Source: Muribaculaceae bacterium (lineage in GTDB: Bacteria > Bacteroidota > Bacteroidia > Bacteroidales > Muribaculaceae). From it: a stretch of DNA of 50,258 nt. The notes under the pieces were generated by a model, which was given only the letters and a program-made list of their open reading frames with translations, was not told the DNA's origin and ran no database searches. Both the position numbers and the translations under genes were made by a program. Positions within the stretch are counted from its first letter, which is position 1, and each line of letters begins with the position of its first letter. Positions 24,771-33,267 of this stretch are shown here, piece by piece. The DNA is taken from the NCBI GenBank assembly GCA_009775225.1, contig VSPE01000014.1, positions 1 through 50,258 on the forward strand, read 5' to 3'.

Positions 24771-27700
24771 TTAGAAAGTGATATCAAGACCGAGGGTCAT
24801 GGTTTTGGAGCGGGGATAGGGCGACCAGTCGAACGAGGGCGTAAGAGCCGTGTTGTATGTCGACACTTCGGGGTCGAGACCCGAGTAGGCAGTCCATGTG
24901 AGGAGGTTCTGGGCGGCGGCGTAGAAGCGCAGCGAGCTTATGCCGGCACGTTTTGTAAGAGCCGTGGGGAGGGTATAGCCCAGCGTAATAGTCTTGAGGC
25001 GGAGGTATGAGGCGTCCTCGATAGTGCGGTCGGAGTATGCCGTGGGGCCTTGGCCACCTACGCGGAAGAGGGTGTTCGAGGGATTGTCGGGTGTCCAGCG
25101 GTCTTTCACGCTTGCGAACATATTGAGCGACGTGCGGGCTGTGGGGTCGCCGCCTTCAAACTCGATACGGTTGGCGTTCATGATTTGGCCTCCGTAGGAG
25201 AACTGGAGGAAGACAGACAGGTCGAAGTCGCGGTAGCGGAAGTTGTTGGTGAAACCGCCGATGAACTTGGGGTTGGGGTTGCCGATAATGGTAAGGTCGT
25301 AGCTGTCTACGCAGCCGTCGCCGTTGATGTCGCGGTAGCGTATGTCGCCCGGCTGTATGTTGGCGCGGTCGTTGCCGTTGTTGGGGATGCCGGCTTTGAG
25401 CACGTAGGTGTCGCCGACCTTATCGAAGTCGTCGTACTGATATATGCCGTCGAAGAGGTAGCCGTAGAACATTGCTATAGGCTGTCCGGGGATAGCGATG
25501 TAGGGATAGGCGTTGTTGAAGTTGCCCCATGTTACGCGGGTGGCCAGCGAAGGCTCGTCTTCGTTAAGCGACAATACTTTGTTGCGGTTGAAGGAGATGT
25601 TGAAGTTGGAGTCCCACGAGAAGTCGCGGTTCTTGATGTTGACAGTGTTGAGGGTAAGCTCTATACCGCTGTTCGACACGCTGCCCACGTTCTTGTATGC
25701 GGAGAGGAAGCCCATGGAGGGAGCGAGGGTGGCGTTGAGCAGGAGGTCTTTGGTGTGCTTGTAGTACCAGTCGGCGGTGAACTGTATGCGGTCGTTTACG
25801 AAGCCGAGGTCGAGACCGACGTTATACTGCACTGTTGTCTCCCATTTGAGTTTGGAGTTGCCGAGCGAAGCGGGCACCACGCCTTTGAGGGGCGAGTTGT
25901 TCACCGAGTAGCCCGAGGTGGGCGATATTACAAGGCTGGTCATGGAGGCGTAGTCGGTCACGCGGTTGTTGCCGGTGGTACCGGCGCCGAGGCGGAGCTT
26001 GCCCTGGGTTAGCCATGTTGCGTTCTTCACGAAGTCTTCCTGGCCGAAGCCCCATGCGAGGGCTGCCGAGGGGAACGAGGCCCAGCGGTTGTCTTTGGGG
26101 AACTTGGAGCTGCCGTCGGCACGGTAGGAGAGAGTGACCATGTAGCGCGACTTGTAGCTGTAGTCGGCGCGTGCGAGGAACGACATCAGGGAGTTCGATG
26201 TGCGGCTTACGGGAGCTTTTGTCACAGTGCCTTCATCGAGGCCGGCTATGCCGAGTTCTTCGTTAGGCACGTTTATGGCGGTGAAGCCGTCGGAGAAATA
26301 GCGGTTGTCCTGGAGGGTGAAACCGGCCAGCACTTTGAGGCGGTGGCCCTTCTTGAGCTTGAAGTTGTATGTAAGGGTGTTCTCGTTGAGGAAGTTTGAG
26401 CGCTCCCAGTTTGTGATGCTGCCGTTTACCTTCTCGTTTGTGCGGGGATTGCCGAGGCGCGAGCTGGAGTTGTTGAAGATTTCGCGGCGCTGGTCTACGC
26501 GGTTGTAGCCGCCGGTGATGCGGAGAATGAGGTTATCGAGAATTTTATACTGCACGAAGGCATTGGCTATGAAGGTGTTTGTATGCATGGGGTTATGCTC
26601 GTTCTTCACTGCCATAATAGGGTTTATGCGGTAGTCGCGGGTGGGGTCGAGAGTATCGTCGTAGAGCTCTTCGAGGAGGTCATCCTGCCAGAGAGTGCCC
26701 ACAGGGCGGTAGCCCCACATGCTGTACATGATGCTTGCGGTGGGCGAAGCGTTCTGCTCGGATGCTATGGTGCCGAATTTCTTGCTGTAGGTGTAGTTGA
26801 GGTTGAGGCCCACTTTTACCTTTCGGTGGAGGTTCTGCTCAAGGTTGAGACGGCCCTGGTATTTGCGGAAACCGCTGTTGGTGATTACACCGTCTTGGTG
26901 TACAACACTACCCGAAATGGAGTAGCGTGTGTTCTCTGTACCGCCGCGTACCGAAAGGTTGTGGCTCATCAGGAAGGCGTCGCGCAGCACTTCGTCCTGC
27001 CAGTTGATGCCTTTTTCGTTGCGGTAGTCCTCGAGCGTCTTTTCATTGCCGAGATACATGGAGGAGTAGAGTGTGGGGTTTACATCGAGCTGATAGCGCA
27101 CGAACTCGTAGGGGTCGAGCATTTCCTGCTGCTTGATAGCTCTTTGCACACCCATATACATGTTGTAGGTGACTACGGGGCGGCCAATTTTGCCTTTCTT
27201 GGTTGTGATGAGGATTACACCGTTGGCGCCTCGCGCACCGTAGATAGCTGTCGCGGATGCGTCCTTGAGGATTTCCATCGATTCTATTTCCTCGGGGTTG
27301 AGCACGTTGCCTATTGAGGTTTCCAGAGGGAAGCCGTCCACAACATAGAGCGGGGCGTTGCTCTGTGTTACGGAGTTGTTGCCTCTGATTACGATGTTGA
27401 GGTCGCTGCCGGGCTGACCGTCGCTACTGGTCGACTGTACGCCGGCCACACGTCCGGCAAGAGCCTCCTCGAAGTTCGACACGGGAGCTTTTTGCATCTC
27501 CTTTACATCGACTTTCGATACGGCGCCGGTGAGGTCTTTGCGAGTTGTTGTGCCGTAGCCCACTATCACCACTTCGTTGAGGAGGTCGGTGCTGGGGCGC
27601 ATGCGAAGATTGTTTTTCTTATCGGAGCTTACGTTGGCTGTAAGCGGCTCGTAGCCTACCGAGCGGATTTCCACGGTGGCTTGTGTCTTGGGGCTCGTAA

Positions 27701-27914
27701 TGGTAAACTCACCGTTTATGTCGGTGATTATAGCCGCTTTCTCGCCTTTGAGGCCTACGGTGGCGCCGATTACCGGCTCGCCGTTCTCGTAGTCGGTGAC
27801 AAGGCCGCTTATTTTGAAGGAGCCTTGCTGCGCTATGGCTCCCAGGCTGACAAATACAGTCAGCATAAGTGCCAAAGCCGTTTTCATGGCATTTGATTTA
27901 AGATTGGTTTTCAT
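24771..27914 (-). CDS. SusC/RagA family TonB-dependent transporter
   Basis: A 1047-residue outer-membrane importer. After the signal peptide (cleavage near AIAQQ, about residue 30) comes a carboxypeptidase-regulatory-like domain (about 34-110), the plug (about 118-230, with VVVGYGT-like VIVGYGTTTRKDLTGA and ANGVILITTKKG), then the 22-strand barrel ending in LGLDITF. It works with SusD and TonB energy to import glycans. ATG 27914 is taken as the start; Met10 (27887) is an alternative. It lies 10 bases after the FAD oxidoreductase gene, so it has no promoter of its own and depends on the symporter promoter about 4 kb upstream. That gene order is unusual, as susC commonly leads its operon. Confidence 0.96.
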   Translation of the reverse strand: MKTNLKSNAMKTALALMLTVFVSLGAIAQQGSFKISGLVTDYENGEPVIGATVGLKGEKAAIITDINGEFTITSPKTQATVEIRSVGYEPLTANVSSDKKNNLRMRPSTDLLNEVVIVGYGTTTRKDLTGAVSKVDVKEMQKAPVSNFEEALAGRVAGVQSTSSDGQPGSDLNIVIRGNNSVTQSNAPLYVVDGFPLETSIGNVLNPEEIESMEILKDASATAIYGARGANGVILITTKKGKIGRPVVTYNMYMGVQRAIKQQEMLDPYEFVRYQLDVNPTLYSSMYLGNEKTLEDYRNEKGINWQDEVLRDAFLMSHNLSVRGGTENTRYSISGSVVHQDGVITNSGFRKYQGRLNLEQNLHRKVKVGLNLNYTYSKKFGTIASEQNASPTASIMYSMWGYRPVGTLWQDDLLEELYDDTLDPTRDYRINPIMAVKNEHNPMHTNTFIANAFVQYKILDNLILRITGGYNRVDQRREIFNNSSSRLGNPRTNEKVNGSITNWERSNFLNENTLTYNFKLKKGHRLKVLAGFTLQDNRYFSDGFTAINVPNEELGIAGLDEGTVTKAPVSRTSNSLMSFLARADYSYKSRYMVTLSYRADGSSKFPKDNRWASFPSAALAWGFGQEDFVKNATWLTQGKLRLGAGTTGNNRVTDYASMTSLVISPTSGYSVNNSPLKGVVPASLGNSKLKWETTVQYNVGLDLGFVNDRIQFTADWYYKHTKDLLLNATLAPSMGFLSAYKNVGSVSNSGIELTLNTVNIKNRDFSWDSNFNISFNRNKVLSLNEDEPSLATRVTWGNFNNAYPYIAIPGQPIAMFYGYLFDGIYQYDDFDKVGDTYVLKAGIPNNGNDRANIQPGDIRYRDINGDGCVDSYDLTIIGNPNPKFIGGFTNNFRYRDFDLSVFLQFSYGGQIMNANRIEFEGGDPTARTSLNMFASVKDRWTPDNPSNTLFRVGGQGPTAYSDRTIEDASYLRLKTITLGYTLPTALTKRAGISSLRFYAAAQNLLTWTAYSGLDPEVSTYNTALTPSFDWSPYPRSKTMTLGLDITF

Positions 27915-27924
27915 ATTGTTGTGT

Positions 27925-30213
27925 TTATTTTATTACGATGTGGAAAAGGCTTGCCGGAATATTTTCGGCGGGGTGATGCATGTCGATGCGCAACCGTGCG
28001 GTTGTGACAGGCTCTGTGAGCTTGATTACATTCATGGCGAGATGATTGTCGTCGCAGCGGGCTATGACGTTGCCTTTGTCGTCGGCGATGCTGTAGTGGC
28101 GCACGCAGTAGGGCATAACATTGTCGTAGTGGCCCATCTGCACAGTTTCCATAGCCTGGTCGTAGTCGGTGTCGAAGAAGAGCGTGATGCTGCTTATGGT
28201 CTTAGGCTCGTCCCATTCGAGAGTAAGCGAGGGTACCTTGTCGTCGAGAGCGGCAGCCCATGCGTTTGTGGCGCCGACGGGGCGGGTTTCGGCATTTTTG
28301 AGGAGGTCGGTGGAGTATATGCCGAGGTGCGGGGTGAGCGAGAACGACACATTCTTGCCTTCGGGACGGCGGAGGGGACACCAGAATTCGAAGCTTTCGA
28401 TGCCTATGCCTTCGGGTGGGTCCTGACGGCCGTAGTTCGATACGGCGAGGTTTATCTGGTTCAGTACGGTAGTGGTGCCAGTCAGCAGTGTGTCGGTCTG
28501 TTGGAGCTGTACGCCGTCGTTAGCCATGAAACATACGAACACATATTCGCTCTTCTCGAACGTCGCCTTGAACTCGAGCGTCACTTCCTGCTCGCCTGCC
28601 ACGAGGTCTATCACTGCATTGTCGACGGTGGTGTCGGGGGTATAGCTTGCGGGGCGCGAAGAGGTGCGCAGCTCTGCTTTGAGCTGAGTGGGCTCGTCGG
28701 TGCGGACGGTGAGAGTCACCTTGGGCATCTCACCGAGTACGGGGAAGAGGGCCGCGGTGGAGTATGTGAGACGGTGCCAGCTACCGTTGGAGGGGTAGCC
28801 GCCGAAGGTGTAGGTGCTTCCGGCACTTATTTTGGCGCTGTTGAGCAGGTTGGCGTCATTGCAAAGCTCGGTCATGGGTATGTATTGGCCGGCTTCCGTA
28901 AGGGCTTTCTGAAGCTCCGTTATCATTTCGGGAGCCACGTAGTCGGCGGGCTTGCGCTTGTTCTTCACGCACAGGGCGAGAGCCATGCCTATTGCCTGGC
29001 CGCCGCTTGCCGAGGTGCACATCACGCGGGTTGAGCCGTTTGCCACGTGCGAGGTGCTGGTGATGCGGCCGCCGAACATGAGATTGTCGATGTGGTCGCC
29101 GAGATAGCAGCGGTATGGTATCTGGTACACGCCTTTGGAGTGCCACTGGTTGCAGGCACGGCCTTCGGCGTACACACCGTTGGAGGGGTGCAGGTCGATA
29201 GCCCAGCCGCCGTACGATACTGCATCGTAGTGAGTGCGCTGCTCAATGATGTCCTGCTGTGTGAGAGTGTAGAGGCCAAGCATGCGGCGCGACTCGCGCT
29301 TGCCGGGAATAGTGCCCACCCACTCGAGGGTGTAGGTAGCCATTTCGGGGAAGTTGCCTGAGTTCTTGATGTAGTCCCAGATACCGTAAACCACTTTCCA
29401 CAGCTCGCGCTTGATTTCCTCGGAGTCGTAGATAGTGTCGAGACGTCCGCCATACTCAATCCACCAGTACTTGCATCCGTGGTGGTGTATGGAGAAGTAT
29501 TCGTTGTTCTGGATTTTGCTGATATGCTTTTCTGCGTCTTTGAGTGCAAATTCGGGCGCGTAGTATTCTACAGGCTCGCCGGTATCCTTCATGTAGAAAA
29601 GAATAGTGTGGCCCATCAGTTCGCCGTAGGTATCCTTGTCGGGGCTGAAGCCTTCGTCGTACACGTTTTTGTCTTCCGAGCCCATGCGGAATGGCTGACC
29701 GGCGAGGTAGCTCACGAGGCCGTCGCCGCTGCAGTCGGCAAAGAATGAGCCTTGGAGGCGGTATTCTGTCTCGTTGATAGGGTTGTAGCCCACCACGTAC
29801 TCTATGGTGTTGTCGGTGCTCTTGCACACCTTGTGCACCACTGTGTCGAGCAGGAGGGTGATGTTCGGCTCGGCGCATACGAGGTCGATGAGAACGGTGT
29901 CGAATATTACGGGGTTACCTTCTTTGTTGCGGTAGACGTTCTCGGTCATGATTTCGTCGATTACGCCGCCTTCGCGCGACCACCTGTTGTTGTTGCCCAT
30001 GTGCGATGTGGCACCGAGAGCCCAGAGCCGTACCTCGCTCGAGGCGTTGCCGCCGAGCACGGGGCGGTCTTGGGCAAGAATTACCTTTGTGCCCCGGCGT
30101 GCAGCCGTGAGGGCACAGCATACGCCGGTGAGGCCGCCGCCAATGACAACGATGTCGGCGTCGAGTGTGATGCGCCTTGTTGCGCGCGAACTTACAAAGC
30201 CTTGGCTGTTCAT
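27925..30213 (-). CDS. FAD-dependent oxidoreductase (PF12831-like) with C-terminal beta domain
   Basis: A 762-residue flavoprotein. The Rossmann motif GGGLTG is at residues 25-30, followed by AARRGTKVILAQDRPVLGGN, and FADCSGDGLVSYLAG near residue 175, which together mark the FAD_oxidored (PF12831) family. Residues about 480-762 are beta-rich; the last 150 look like a carbohydrate-binding, F5/8-type-like sandwich. The N-terminus MNSQGFVSSRATRR is not a signal peptide, so the protein is predicted cytoplasmic, unlike the other catalytic proteins of this operon. It is the second gene, between symporter and susC. It may oxidise an imported sugar or glycoside; the reaction is unknown. Confidence 0.85.
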   Translation of the reverse strand: MNSQGFVSSRATRRITLDADIVVIGGGLTGVCCALTAARRGTKVILAQDRPVLGGNASSEVRLWALGATSHMGNNNRWSREGGVIDEIMTENVYRNKEGNPVIFDTVLIDLVCAEPNITLLLDTVVHKVCKSTDNTIEYVVGYNPINETEYRLQGSFFADCSGDGLVSYLAGQPFRMGSEDKNVYDEGFSPDKDTYGELMGHTILFYMKDTGEPVEYYAPEFALKDAEKHISKIQNNEYFSIHHHGCKYWWIEYGGRLDTIYDSEEIKRELWKVVYGIWDYIKNSGNFPEMATYTLEWVGTIPGKRESRRMLGLYTLTQQDIIEQRTHYDAVSYGGWAIDLHPSNGVYAEGRACNQWHSKGVYQIPYRCYLGDHIDNLMFGGRITSTSHVANGSTRVMCTSASGGQAIGMALALCVKNKRKPADYVAPEMITELQKALTEAGQYIPMTELCNDANLLNSAKISAGSTYTFGGYPSNGSWHRLTYSTAALFPVLGEMPKVTLTVRTDEPTQLKAELRTSSRPASYTPDTTVDNAVIDLVAGEQEVTLEFKATFEKSEYVFVCFMANDGVQLQQTDTLLTGTTTVLNQINLAVSNYGRQDPPEGIGIESFEFWCPLRRPEGKNVSFSLTPHLGIYSTDLLKNAETRPVGATNAWAAALDDKVPSLTLEWDEPKTISSITLFFDTDYDQAMETVQMGHYDNVMPYCVRHYSIADDKGNVIARCDDNHLAMNVIKLTEPVTTARLRIDMHHPAENIPASLFHIVIK

Positions 30214-30233
30214 ATTGAGAGAAATATCTTTAG

Positions 30234-31883
30234 TTACTTTTTATTGTACCTGATAATCATACCTGTTGCGAGCACTATTACACCCATGCTCACGGGGATA
30301 TACTGCGAGGAGTCGGCCATAATGCCGAGCACGGCGATGAGTACGCCTGCCAAGGCTATGCTCAGGCCGAGCACGCGGCGCGTGAAGCGGTTGGCCTTCC
30401 GGCCGGCGGCAATTGCTGCGGCGTCGGTTTCTTCGGCGTGGCGCGCCATGCCTTTATATACGGCGTACTGAGGGTCTTCGTAGCTTCGGTGCGCGAGCCA
30501 CAGTTCGGTAAGAGCGAGCAGTATTACCGGCACAAAGGCTCCTACGCCCATCTCGGCACCACGGCTGAGCGATAGCCCGAAGAGTGGGGTGACGAACTTG
30601 AACATCAGATTTACCGCGAGGCTCACGAGTGTGACGCCGAGTATAGTACGGGCGTTCTGACGGCGGCTGAAGAGTGACCATATTACAGGCAGATAGATTG
30701 GTACGCCGGTGAGTGCGGCCACGCTGATGACTACGTTTACGATGCCGCCCATGCTCTTTACCAGAAGCGCCACTATGAGCGCGAGCAGGCCGAAGCCGAG
30801 GGTGGATATGCGTGCCACGCGCATGAGGGTCTTTTCGGAAGCCCCGGGGACGAGACGCTTGAAAATATCGTTGGTGAACACACCTGCCGATATGTTGAGG
30901 GTGGCGTTGAGCGAACTTGCCGTTGCAAAAATCATGCCGCCGAGCATCAGCCCGAGCAGACCTGCCGGCATGGCTGCCTTGCACATGAGCAGGTAGGCGT
31001 TCTCGTTGTCGAGGCCTGCGAGCGATGGGTTGTACACGCGGTACAGCATGGGCGGAATCATCCATAGGACTGCGCTCACAAGGTATAGCGAGCCGAATAG
31101 CCAGCCCACCTTGCGGCTGTCGGATGCCGAGCGAACCGAGGTGTAGCGCTGCACGTAGGCCCAGTTGCCGCCGAGGAAGAATGAGTTATACACGCAGAAG
31201 ACAAGGATGAACCACCACGAGTATTCGCCGTGCACAGGCTCGAAGAAGCTATCTGGCACGTTGGCGAGGAAGGCGCTTACGCCTCCCACTTTCTCGAAGG
31301 AGAGTGGCACCACAATGATGACTGCCGAGAAGAGAATGACGAACTGAAGTACGTCGGTGACCACCACTCCGCGGAGGCCGCCTATGCTTACATATATCAT
31401 GCTGAAGACGCCAAGGGCAAGAATGGAGGTGGTGAGGGGTATGCCTGCCGACACTTCCACGATTTTTGCTACGGGGTAGAGGAAGCTGCCGGTGGTGAAT
31501 ACGGATACTATAAGGAATATATAGGTGTAGAACTTCTGTACGCTTACTCCCAGTCGCTCACTGATATACGATGCCGCCGTGAGTGTGTGGGTGCGTTGCC
31601 AGCGTGGCGCTATCCATGTTCCCACCACAAAGCCGGCGACCGACATTGTGAGCTGGATTATCACGGCCACTATGCCGTAGGAGTAGGCTATCGAACCCCA
31701 CACCACGAAGGTGCCGGCCGAAAAGAAGCCCATGAAAAGCGAGAGGCCGTTCATGCCCCAGGGAACGTTGCCGCCTCCGGCGAAGAAGCTCTTCATATCC
31801 TTGCCCGTGCGTGAGAAGGCGGCGCCTGTGAGAAGCACGCCGAGCGAGAACAGAAGGATAGTAATCAGGTCTGTGTTGCTCAT
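30234..31883 (-). CDS. Sodium:solute symporter (SSS family)
   Basis: A 549-residue inner-membrane carrier with about 13-14 hydrophobic segments. The N-terminus (DLITILLFSLGVLLTGAAF, then MGFFSAGTFVVWGSIAYSYG), GNWAYVQRYTSVRSA near 230 and the core pattern are those of the SSS (SGLT/PutP-like) family, and the length matches sugar-type members. It probably takes up the monosaccharide or small glycoside released in the periplasm. It is the promoter-proximal gene of the operon that runs to the GH3 enzyme and has two LacI-type operators upstream. Having an importer first could let the cell sense substrate early; that is inference. Confidence 0.92.
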   Translation of the reverse strand: MSNTDLITILLFSLGVLLTGAAFSRTGKDMKSFFAGGGNVPWGMNGLSLFMGFFSAGTFVVWGSIAYSYGIVAVIIQLTMSVAGFVVGTWIAPRWQRTHTLTAASYISERLGVSVQKFYTYIFLIVSVFTTGSFLYPVAKIVEVSAGIPLTTSILALGVFSMIYVSIGGLRGVVVTDVLQFVILFSAVIIVVPLSFEKVGGVSAFLANVPDSFFEPVHGEYSWWFILVFCVYNSFFLGGNWAYVQRYTSVRSASDSRKVGWLFGSLYLVSAVLWMIPPMLYRVYNPSLAGLDNENAYLLMCKAAMPAGLLGLMLGGMIFATASSLNATLNISAGVFTNDIFKRLVPGASEKTLMRVARISTLGFGLLALIVALLVKSMGGIVNVVISVAALTGVPIYLPVIWSLFSRRQNARTILGVTLVSLAVNLMFKFVTPLFGLSLSRGAEMGVGAFVPVILLALTELWLAHRSYEDPQYAVYKGMARHAEETDAAAIAAGRKANRFTRRVLGLSIALAGVLIAVLGIMADSSQYIPVSMGVIVLATGMIIRYNKK

Positions 31884-31926
31884 GTTTTTTTCGTTGGTAT
31901 TAGCTGTGGCTGAATTTTCTTTATTG

Positions 31927-31934
31927 CAAATTTA
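31927..31934 (-). promoter_or_regulatory. -7 box of the symporter operon
   Basis: TAAATTTG on the minus strand, followed by C. There is no good TTTG at the -33 position, so the core promoter looks weak and may need an activator. The predicted start is near 31920, with a leader of about 37 bases. Confidence 0.6.
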
Positions 31935-31979
31935 TGAAATATAAAAGTGTGATTTTCGTAAACTTACAAGAAAATTAAC

Positions 31980-32013
31980 GGGAGCGTTTCCGAAAGTTTT
32001 TGGAAACGTTACC
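31980..32013 (-). promoter_or_regulatory. Paired LacI-type operators upstream of the symporter operon
   Basis: GGGAGCGTTTCC (31980-31991) and GGAAACGTTACC (32002-32013) are near-perfect versions of the palindrome GGAAACGTTTCC with the central CG typical of LacI-family sites. They start 22 bases apart. The nearer one is 45 bases upstream of the -7 box, almost the same arrangement as at 38358-38390. The lacI gene ends about 70 bases away. Confidence 0.8.
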
Positions 32014-32023
32014 GACTGCCGAA

Positions 32024-32063
32024 AGCACGGGTGCGACGGCAGAAAAGCTGTCGCACCCGTGCT
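32024..32063 (-). terminator. Hairpin terminator after lacI
   Basis: AGCACGGGTGCGAC (32024-32037) pairs perfectly with GTCGCACCCGTGCT (32050-32063) over 14 bp. It lies 21 bases after the lacI stop. The U-tract is only three bases, so efficiency is uncertain. It separates lacI from the operators and promoter of the symporter operon. Confidence 0.7.
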
Positions 32064-32084
32064 GAAAAGATGAGCCTGATGCTG

Positions 32085-33101
32085 TTATTTTGCGACCGAA
32101 GAGTCGCGGATGTTCAGAGTGGCGTCGAGGCACACAGTCTGAGGCATTTGTCGGCGCGTGGCGTGCAGTTGCTTCAGAAGCAGGGTGGCAGCCTGTCGGC
32201 CCATTTCGTGCATGGGCTGTTGCACGGTGGTGAGCTGCGGCTCCACCACCGTTGCCATAGAGCCTTCGCTGAAGCCTACAATCGCTATATCCTGCGGGAT
32301 GCGTATGCCGGCGTTTTTGAGGGCTTTCATGGCTCCGATTGCCACAGGGTCGTTGAAGCAGAAAATGGCGTCGGGGAGCGGGGCGCCGGCGTCGAGCAGA
32401 CGCTGTGCCGCGTCGTAGCCGTCCTTTATGAAGATGCCAGCCGGCAGACAGCGGCCTTCGGGGTCGATGCCGTGGCGGTTGAGGGTGTTGGCGAAGCCTT
32501 GGGAGCGCGAGGCGCTTACCTCAAGGTTTACCGGCCCTACGAGGTGCACTATGTTGCGGCGTCCGGTGTCGATAAGGTGCTCCACGGCTTTTTCGGCCAT
32601 GAGGCAGTCGTCTATCATTACTTTAGGAGCGGCTAGTGTCTTGGGGCAGCGGTTGAAAAATACCAGCGGCATGCCGGAGTCGATAAGCTCTTTGTATGCG
32701 TCTTCGTTGCCGCCTTCGTTTGTGGTGGAGATTATGATGCCCTCCACCATGTGTTCGCGGAGCATGCGCATGTTTTCCAACTCCTGGCTTCGGCTTTCGT
32801 TGCTCTGGGTGATGAACATGTGGTAGTTTTCGCCGTATAGCACTTCCTGTATGCCCATTATCACGCGGGGGAAGAAACTGCTTACAAACTCGGGAATGAT
32901 GATGCCGACAGTGCCGGTGCGTTTGTTCTGTAGATTTTTTGCGTTGAGGTTGGGGTGATAGTTCAGCTTCTTGGCCATGGCGAGAACCTGCTCGCGGGTC
33001 TCGCGTTTCACGTCCCATGCGTCGGAGAGTGCCCTTGACACTGTAGAGGTTGATATGCCAAGGGCCTTTGCGATGTCTTTGATTGTAATATGATTGCTCA
33101 T
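32085..33101 (-). CDS. LacI family transcriptional regulator of the glycan locus
   Basis: A 338-residue regulator. The helix-turn-helix (ITIKDIAKALGISTSTVSRA, residues 5-24) and hinge helix (about 48-60) bind DNA; residues 62-335 form a periplasmic-binding-protein-like sensor domain (starting GTVGIIIPEF) for a small sugar. The gene is monocistronic, with its own -7 box and terminator, between the two operons that carry LacI-type operators. It is therefore the likely regulator of both. Operator position well upstream of the -7 boxes hints at activation. The inducer is unknown but should be an intracellular product of the pathway. Confidence 0.94.
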   Translation of the reverse strand: MSNHITIKDIAKALGISTSTVSRALSDAWDVKRETREQVLAMAKKLNYHPNLNAKNLQNKRTGTVGIIIPEFVSSFFPRVIMGIQEVLYGENYHMFITQSNESRSQELENMRMLREHMVEGIIISTTNEGGNEDAYKELIDSGMPLVFFNRCPKTLAAPKVMIDDCLMAEKAVEHLIDTGRRNIVHLVGPVNLEVSASRSQGFANTLNRHGIDPEGRCLPAGIFIKDGYDAAQRLLDAGAPLPDAIFCFNDPVAIGAMKALKNAGIRIPQDIAIVGFSEGSMATVVEPQLTTVQQPMHEMGRQAATLLLKQLHATRRQMPQTVCLDATLNIRDSSVAK

Positions 33102-33130
33102 GGCATTTCAGTCAGAGATTTAAAGGCTCA

Positions 33131-33138
33131 CAAAGATA
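33131..33138 (-). promoter_or_regulatory. -7 box of lacI
   Basis: TATCTTTG on the minus strand; predicted start near 33124, about 23 bases before the ATG. No clear -33 element and no LacI operator dyad is present in this spacer, so I see no sign of autoregulation. Confidence 0.55.
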
Positions 33139-33191
33139 CGGCTTATTCTGGGAAATTAAGAATTAAGAGTTCAAAATTAAAAATTATTATT

Positions 33192-33230
33192 GTTCGGTGC
33201 CGTTGGCTACAAACGCCCACGGCACCGAAC
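33192..33230 (-). terminator. Terminator of the 36812/33268 operon
   Basis: GTTCGGTGCCGT (33192-33203) and ACGGCACCGAAC (33219-33230) form a perfect 12-bp stem. In the minus-strand transcript the hairpin is followed by an AU-rich run (AATAATAATTTTTAA). It lies 38 bases after the stop of the gene at 33268. Confidence 0.78.
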
Positions 33231-33267
33231 ATCAATGGACACTACTCCTGTCTCAATTTTGATAATA

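Noticed and set aside
33151..33190. AT-rich stretch with repeated ATTAA units upstream of lacI
   Set aside because: It looks like simple low-complexity spacer of a kind common in Bacteroidales; no dyad or array with regular period is present.
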